8,373 bases of DNA from Microcaldota archaeon (GTDB lineage Archaea; Micrarchaeota; Micrarchaeia; Anstonellales; Bilamarchaeaceae), in the NCBI GenBank assembly GCA_013425425.1, contig JACCLJ010000118.1, forward strand, positions 1 to 8,373, given 5' to 3'. Within the stretch, counting starts at the first letter, position 1, and every line of letters starts with the position of its first letter. This document shows positions 5,319 through 8,373 of this stretch, one piece after another. The notes below the pieces were generated by a model. It did not search any database. It saw only the letters and a list, made by a program, of their open reading frames with translations, and had not been told where the DNA came from. The position numbers were made by a program, and so were the translations under genes.

Positions 5319-7378
5319 TTGAAATAGCAGGCAAACCGAAATCAAAAAAATTCTATCTCACGACCGCGATTCCCTATGTCAATGCAGCCCCGCATCTCGG
5401 CCACGCGCTCGAATTCGTGCAGACCGACGTCATTGCGCGTTACCAGAAGCTGCAGGGAAAGGACGTCGCGCTCGTCACCGGCTCGGACGAGAACAGCCTC
5501 AAGAATGTCCATGCGGCTGAGAAAGAGGGGATTACTCCGACGCAACTGTGCGCCAGGAATGCGGAGATTTTCAGGAAAATGGCGCTGAAGATAGGCCTGT
5601 CCTTCACCAGCTTCGGAAGGACATCAAACAAAGCCGAGCACTGGCCCGGAGTGCACGAGCTATGGTCGCTCTGCGGCAAGGCAGGCGACATCTACAAGAA
5701 GAAATACCGCGGCCTCTACTGCGTCGGCTGCGAATCGTTTTACGAGGAGGGTGAGTTGCCCGAAGGCGTCTGCCCGGAGCATAAGACCAAGCCGGAAGTT
5801 GTGGAGGAGGAAAACTTTTTTTTCAGATTATCAAAATATCAGGGCAAGCTTGAGAAGCTGATAGCGAGCAATGAGATTCGCATATTGCCGGAAACGAGAA
5901 AGAATGAAGTGCTTAGTTTCATAAGAGGCGGACTCAGGGATTTCAGCATCTCGCGTTCTGTTGCACGCGCAAAGGGCTGGGGCGTTCCCGTCCCGGGCGA
6001 TTCCGAGCAGATAATGTACGTGTGGTTCGATGCGCTTGGGACTTATCTGACCGGAATAGGCTATGGCACCGATGAAAAGCAGTTCAAAAAATACTGGCCT
6101 GCAGAAGTGCACGTCATAGGCAAGGGCATTCTGCGCTTTCATGCAGTCTACTGGCCCGCAATCCTCCTTTCCGCAGGCCTGAAATTGCCGAAAACTATTT
6201 TCGTCCACGGCTACATAACCGTGGAAGGGCAGAAGATGAGCAAGTCGCTCGGCAACATCGTGGATCCATTCGCGGTCATTGAAAAATACGGAGTCGACCC
6301 CCTGCGCTACTGCCTTCTTGGCGAAGTGCCGACTTTTGATGACGGAGATTTTTCCGAAAAGGTGCTGGTTGAGAAAAACAACAGCGAGCTTGTCGCGAAT
6401 GCCGGCAACCTTGTCAACCGCACCGTTGTCTTCATCGCAAACAATTTCAATGGGGAGGTTCCCGGTGGGAAACCGAACGATGGGGATAAGCTTTTCCTTG
6501 AAGAGCAGAAAAAGCAGCAGGAAAAAGTCACGGAGCTTCTGGACAGCAACAGGCTCAAGGAATCGCTTGACGCCGCAATGGGCTTCTCAAGGAACGTGAA
6601 CAAATATTTCCAGGACAATGCGCCGTGGAAGGCGGTTAAGGAAGATAAGGAGCGTGCAGCTACAGTGCTTTACGTGCTGGCCAATCAGGTGAAGGATGTT
6701 GCGATACTGCTTGAGCCTTTCCTGCCGAACACGAGCGCGGGAATATTCAAGCAGCTTAATCTCGAACCAAAGAAATGGAGCGACATCGGCAAGCTTTCCG
6801 TAAAACCCGGCCACAAGCTCGGCACCCCTGAAATATTATTCAGGAAAATCGAAGGAAAGGAGTTGGCAGCCGCGCAGCAAAAACCCGCGCCTCCTACTGG
6901 CCCGTCCGCAGTTTTCGCAGACCTAGACCTTGAAGTAGGCGAAATTCTTGAAGTGAAGCGGCATCCGGATGCGGAGAAGCTCTACGTTGAGCGGGTGAAG
7001 ATGGGAGATGGGGAAAGGCAGGTCGTCTCAGGCCTGGTGCAGCACTTAAGCGAAGCCGAACTTCTCGGAAAGAAAGTCATCATCGTAAAGAACCTCGCAC
7101 CCGCAAAGCTCCGCGGAGTCGAATCCCAGGGAATGCTCCTCGTTGCGGAGGATGCGGCAGGCGGCATCGAGCTGCTTACGGATGCCCATTGGAAAATCGG
7201 GGAAAAAGTTAACGCAGAAAGCGTGCAGCACAAGCCGAAGCAGTGCATAACGTTCAAGGAATTCGCAAAGATAAGATTCGAAATCAAAGGCGGGCAGGTT
7301 CTTGCCGATGGTAAGCATCTCTCAGTCGGCGGAAAACCAGTCAAAACAGGAAAAATAAAAGAAGGAAATGTGTGCTAG
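5315..7378 (+). CDS. metG: Methionyl-tRNA synthetase with fused C-terminal tRNA-binding domain
   Basis: Charges tRNA(Met) with methionine in the cytosol. The 687-residue class I synthetase has the HIGH-type motif PHLGH (residues 26-30) after FYLTTAIPYVN. A single zinc knuckle follows: C136-x2-C139-x13-C153-x2-H156. The catalytic loop KMSKS is at 307-311 (GQKMSKSLGNIVDP). The anticodon-binding helical bundle runs from about 350 to 510. A Pro-rich linker leads to an EMAPII/Trbp111-type OB fold (about 533-630) with VGEILEVKRHPDAEKLYV, VVSGLVQHL and LAPAKLRGVESQGMLLVA. Many archaea encode that OB domain as a separate protein; here it is fused. About 55 further residues resemble the EMAPII second subdomain. 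The GTG start at 5315 is the only canonical start upstream of the HIGH motif before an in-frame TAA at 5309. The gene is convergent with rps8e. Confidence 0.95.
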   Translation: MIEIAGKPKSKKFYLTTAIPYVNAAPHLGHALEFVQTDVIARYQKLQGKDVALVTGSDENSLKNVHAAEKEGITPTQLCARNAEIFRKMALKIGLSFTSFGRTSNKAEHWPGVHELWSLCGKAGDIYKKKYRGLYCVGCESFYEEGELPEGVCPEHKTKPEVVEEENFFFRLSKYQGKLEKLIASNEIRILPETRKNEVLSFIRGGLRDFSISRSVARAKGWGVPVPGDSEQIMYVWFDALGTYLTGIGYGTDEKQFKKYWPAEVHVIGKGILRFHAVYWPAILLSAGLKLPKTIFVHGYITVEGQKMSKSLGNIVDPFAVIEKYGVDPLRYCLLGEVPTFDDGDFSEKVLVEKNNSELVANAGNLVNRTVVFIANNFNGEVPGGKPNDGDKLFLEEQKKQQEKVTELLDSNRLKESLDAAMGFSRNVNKYFQDNAPWKAVKEDKERAATVLYVLANQVKDVAILLEPFLPNTSAGIFKQLNLEPKKWSDIGKLSVKPGHKLGTPEILFRKIEGKELAAAQQKPAPPTGPSAVFADLDLEVGEILEVKRHPDAEKLYVERVKMGDGERQVVSGLVQHLSEAELLGKKVIIVKNLAPAKLRGVESQGMLLVAEDAAGGIELLTDAHWKIGEKVNAESVQHKPKQCITFKEFAKIRFEIKGGQVLADGKHLSVGGKPVKTGKIKEGNVC

Positions 7379-7420
7379 AAAAACCGGAAAAAGACTGGAA
7401 AAAAGATTAGAAAAAAGAAA
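7379..7420 (-). terminator. rps8e oligo-T terminator region
   Basis: Just downstream of the rps8e stop the minus strand carries repeated T runs (TTTTCTTTTTTC, CTTTTTTCC, CTTTTTCC) in the 50-nt convergent gap. Oligo-T suits archaeal intrinsic termination of rps8e. The plus strand has no comparable T run, so metG termination is not evident here. Confidence 0.6.
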
Positions 7421-7428
7421 ATGAAAAA

Positions 7429-7812
7429 TCAGGAAATAAGAACGCCGTTCACAATTCCGTCCTGCCCGACGCGGTTCGTGACCTTCACTTTTCCTATGTC
7501 GGTTTCAACTACCGCGCCCTTCGTTATTATGTTCATGCGGATGAATTCCGGGTTGTGGCTTTCAAGCACGCGGAGTATCTTCGCCTTCTTCGTGCCGTTT
7601 TTCGTGACCACGTTGATGCTCGACGCCTTTTTCAGCCGGATGGCAATGCTGCCGCCGCGTTTCCTTCTTTTCGCCTTCACGTCCTTGTCGGAAACCTTCG
7701 TGGCGCTGAACGCGCCGCCCATGTGGGCAAGCTTCTTGTCCCTGAACTTCTCCCTTTTTCCGCCCGTGCCTCCCCTTACCTTTTTCTTTTGCGGCTTGTG
7801 ATATTGTTTCAT
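7429..7812 (-). CDS. rps8e: 30S ribosomal protein S8e
   Basis: A small-subunit ribosomal protein found in archaea and eukaryotes. The 127 residues match the usual archaeal length. The N-terminus is strongly basic (KPQKKKVRGGTGGKREKFRDKK). RRKRGGSIAIRLKKASSINV follows, and the diagnostic C-terminal block is NIITKGAVVETDIGKVKVTNR, then GQDGIVNGVLIS. The ATG at 7812 is chosen, with AGTGAT 4 nt upstream; a GTG three codons earlier overlaps that signal. It faces cgi121 divergently and metG convergently. Two TATA-like boxes upstream (7871-7863 and about 7852-7843) could drive it, with leaders of about 30 or 10 nt. The 87-residue frame from the ATG at 7825 is an out-of-frame shadow. Confidence 0.95.
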   Translation of the reverse strand: MKQYHKPQKKKVRGGTGGKREKFRDKKLAHMGGAFSATKVSDKDVKAKRRKRGGSIAIRLKKASSINVVTKNGTKKAKILRVLESHNPEFIRMNIITKGAVVETDIGKVKVTNRVGQDGIVNGVLIS

Positions 7813-7841
7813 AAGTATCACTCATACTCTCAATGTTAGAG

Positions 7842-7871
7842 GATTAATTTATGGAGGGTGTGTTTTTAAAT
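7842..7871. promoter_or_regulatory. Divergent promoter region of rps8e and cgi121
   Basis: TTTTTAAAT at 7863-7871 works in both directions. On the plus strand TTTAAA is centred 28.5 nt before the cgi121 ATG at 7896. On the minus strand ATTTAAAAA lies about 55 nt before the rps8e ATG. A second AT-rich box on the minus strand (ATAAATTAA, within 7842-7852) is closer to rps8e. Starts are inferred from spacing. Confidence 0.45.
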
Positions 7872-7895
7872 GATTATCCCTCTCCATTCTCACCC

Positions 7896-8291
7896 ATGAA
7901 CGTTCTGAGAATCTCGGCCACCGGGCAGATAAACGCGCTCGAAAAACTGCTTCCCGAAAACGCGCTCCTTCTCGATGGCGAAAAGGTCCGTTCGTCCGAG
8001 GAGCTCGAGCTTGCGGAGCTGCTTGCAAAAGACGCATTCGCAAAGCGCAGCAACATGGCAAGGCGGTTCAGGTACGAATTTCTCCTCTGGCTGGCTGGAA
8101 AGACCGACATCAAAAGCGCGCTTGCTTCATTCGGTGCATCGCAGCCGGCCGACATGCTGCTGGTCGTTTTCGGCGGCGAAGCCTCTGCCGTCGCGAAAAA
8201 GCTGGATGCGGATAAAAAGCAGCTGAATCTGGAAAAAACAGCCGAACCGCTCGCCCTTGAAAGGATATCCCTGGGCAGGATAAAAAACTAG
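7896..8291 (+). CDS. Cgi121-like KEOPS complex subunit
   Basis: KEOPS (Kae1-Bud32-Cgi121-Pcc1) makes the N6-threonylcarbamoyl group at A37 of ANN-decoding tRNAs. Cgi121 binds Bud32 and the tRNA 3' end. The 131-residue protein has the small alpha/beta layout of the family. The signature is the helical stretch from about residues 50-83, where NMARRFRYEFLLWLAGKTDI parallels the family pattern of a helix with Leu-x-E-Leu-Leu and SG-x-R-Q-I, followed by ALASFG and the strand DMLLVVFGG. Here the usual RQI is TDI, so the match is divergent. The ATG at 7896 is preferred: no Shine-Dalgarno precedes it, but a TTTAAA lies 28.5 nt upstream, as for other leaderless genes here. An ATG at 7851 would add 15 uncharacteristic residues and lies upstream of the TATA box. 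Convergent with the next gene, 4 nt apart. Confidence 0.72.
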   Translation: MNVLRISATGQINALEKLLPENALLLDGEKVRSSEELELAELLAKDAFAKRSNMARRFRYEFLLWLAGKTDIKSALASFGASQPADMLLVVFGGEASAVAKKLDADKKQLNLEKTAEPLALERISLGRIKN

Positions 8292-8295
8292 AAAA

Positions 8296-8373
8296 TCAGG
8301 CTACGCCGAGCTGCTTTGCGAGCACGTCCCTGTCTATGGGAAGCTCTATCCCAAGCACTTCATGGATGAACAG
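8296..8373 (-). CDS. C-terminal end of an unidentified protein (cut by window edge)
   Basis: The last 25 codons on the minus strand read LFIHEVLGIELPIDRD, then VLAKQLGVA and TGA. The codons look like those of the neighbours (GC-rich third positions), and the stop lies 4 nt from the cgi121 stop in a tight convergent pair, which supports a real gene end. Too little is visible to assign a family. Confidence 0.6.
   Translation of the reverse strand: MFIHEVLGIELPIDRDVLAKQLGVA

Noticed and set aside
7379..7428. A-rich convergent gap as a repeat or a site of recombination
   Set aside because: No repeat unit or inverted structure. The T runs on the minus strand are adequately explained as rps8e termination.
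7562..7825. Minus-strand frame of 87 codons starting MSDTYETISQ
   Set aside because: Its ATG is just upstream of rps8e but out of frame with it. The S8e frame carries the conserved protein.

Overview
The window is a stretch of archaeal chromosome. Five genes are recognisably archaeal: the archaeal-type cofactor-independent phosphoglycerate mutase, archaeal DnaG (TOPRIM primase), ribosomal protein S8e, a Cgi121-like KEOPS subunit, and a small UPF0292-type TOPRIM protein. Promoters are TATA-like with BRE-like purine tracts. Several genes seem leaderless, with TTTAAA about 25-28 nt before the ATG and no Shine-Dalgarno. Others have GGAGGT- or GGTGA-type ribosome binding sites. Genes are tightly packed and moderately GC-rich. 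I cannot fix the lineage; a DPANN-type or similar small-genome archaeon is possible but unproven.

Layout. 1-848 (minus): 5' part of apgM, running off the left edge. 949-2292 (minus): dnaG, ending in a stop-codon hairpin followed by U-rich tracts. 2346-2723 (minus): a small stand-alone TOPRIM protein, with a 14-codon mini-ORF between it and dnaG. 2859-3290 (minus): a two-CBS-domain protein. 3304-5103 (minus): a CPA2/Kef-type cation:proton antiporter. 5104-5314: divergent intergenic region with two TATA boxes and two short upstream ORFs. 5315-7378 (plus): methionyl-tRNA synthetase with a fused C-terminal tRNA-binding domain. 7429-7812 (minus): ribosomal protein S8e, convergent with metG. 7896-8291 (plus): Cgi121-like protein, divergent from rps8e. 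8296-8373 (minus): last 25 codons of an unidentified gene, cut by the right edge.

The genes serve glycolysis/gluconeogenesis (apgM), replication and RNA metabolism (dnaG, TOPRIM protein), ion homeostasis with a possible nucleotide-sensing partner (antiporter, CBS protein), and translation (metG, rps8e, cgi121). No transposon, CRISPR array, rRNA or tRNA was seen.

I found no clearly new multi-gene system. The points worth a second look are small-scale: a double-hairpin in-frame insertion near the start of apgM, a mini-ORF that looks like a decayed copy of the dnaG start, short ORFs ending exactly at the start signals of metG and the antiporter, an inverted repeat centred on a TATA-like box, and an EMAPII-like tail on MetRS.
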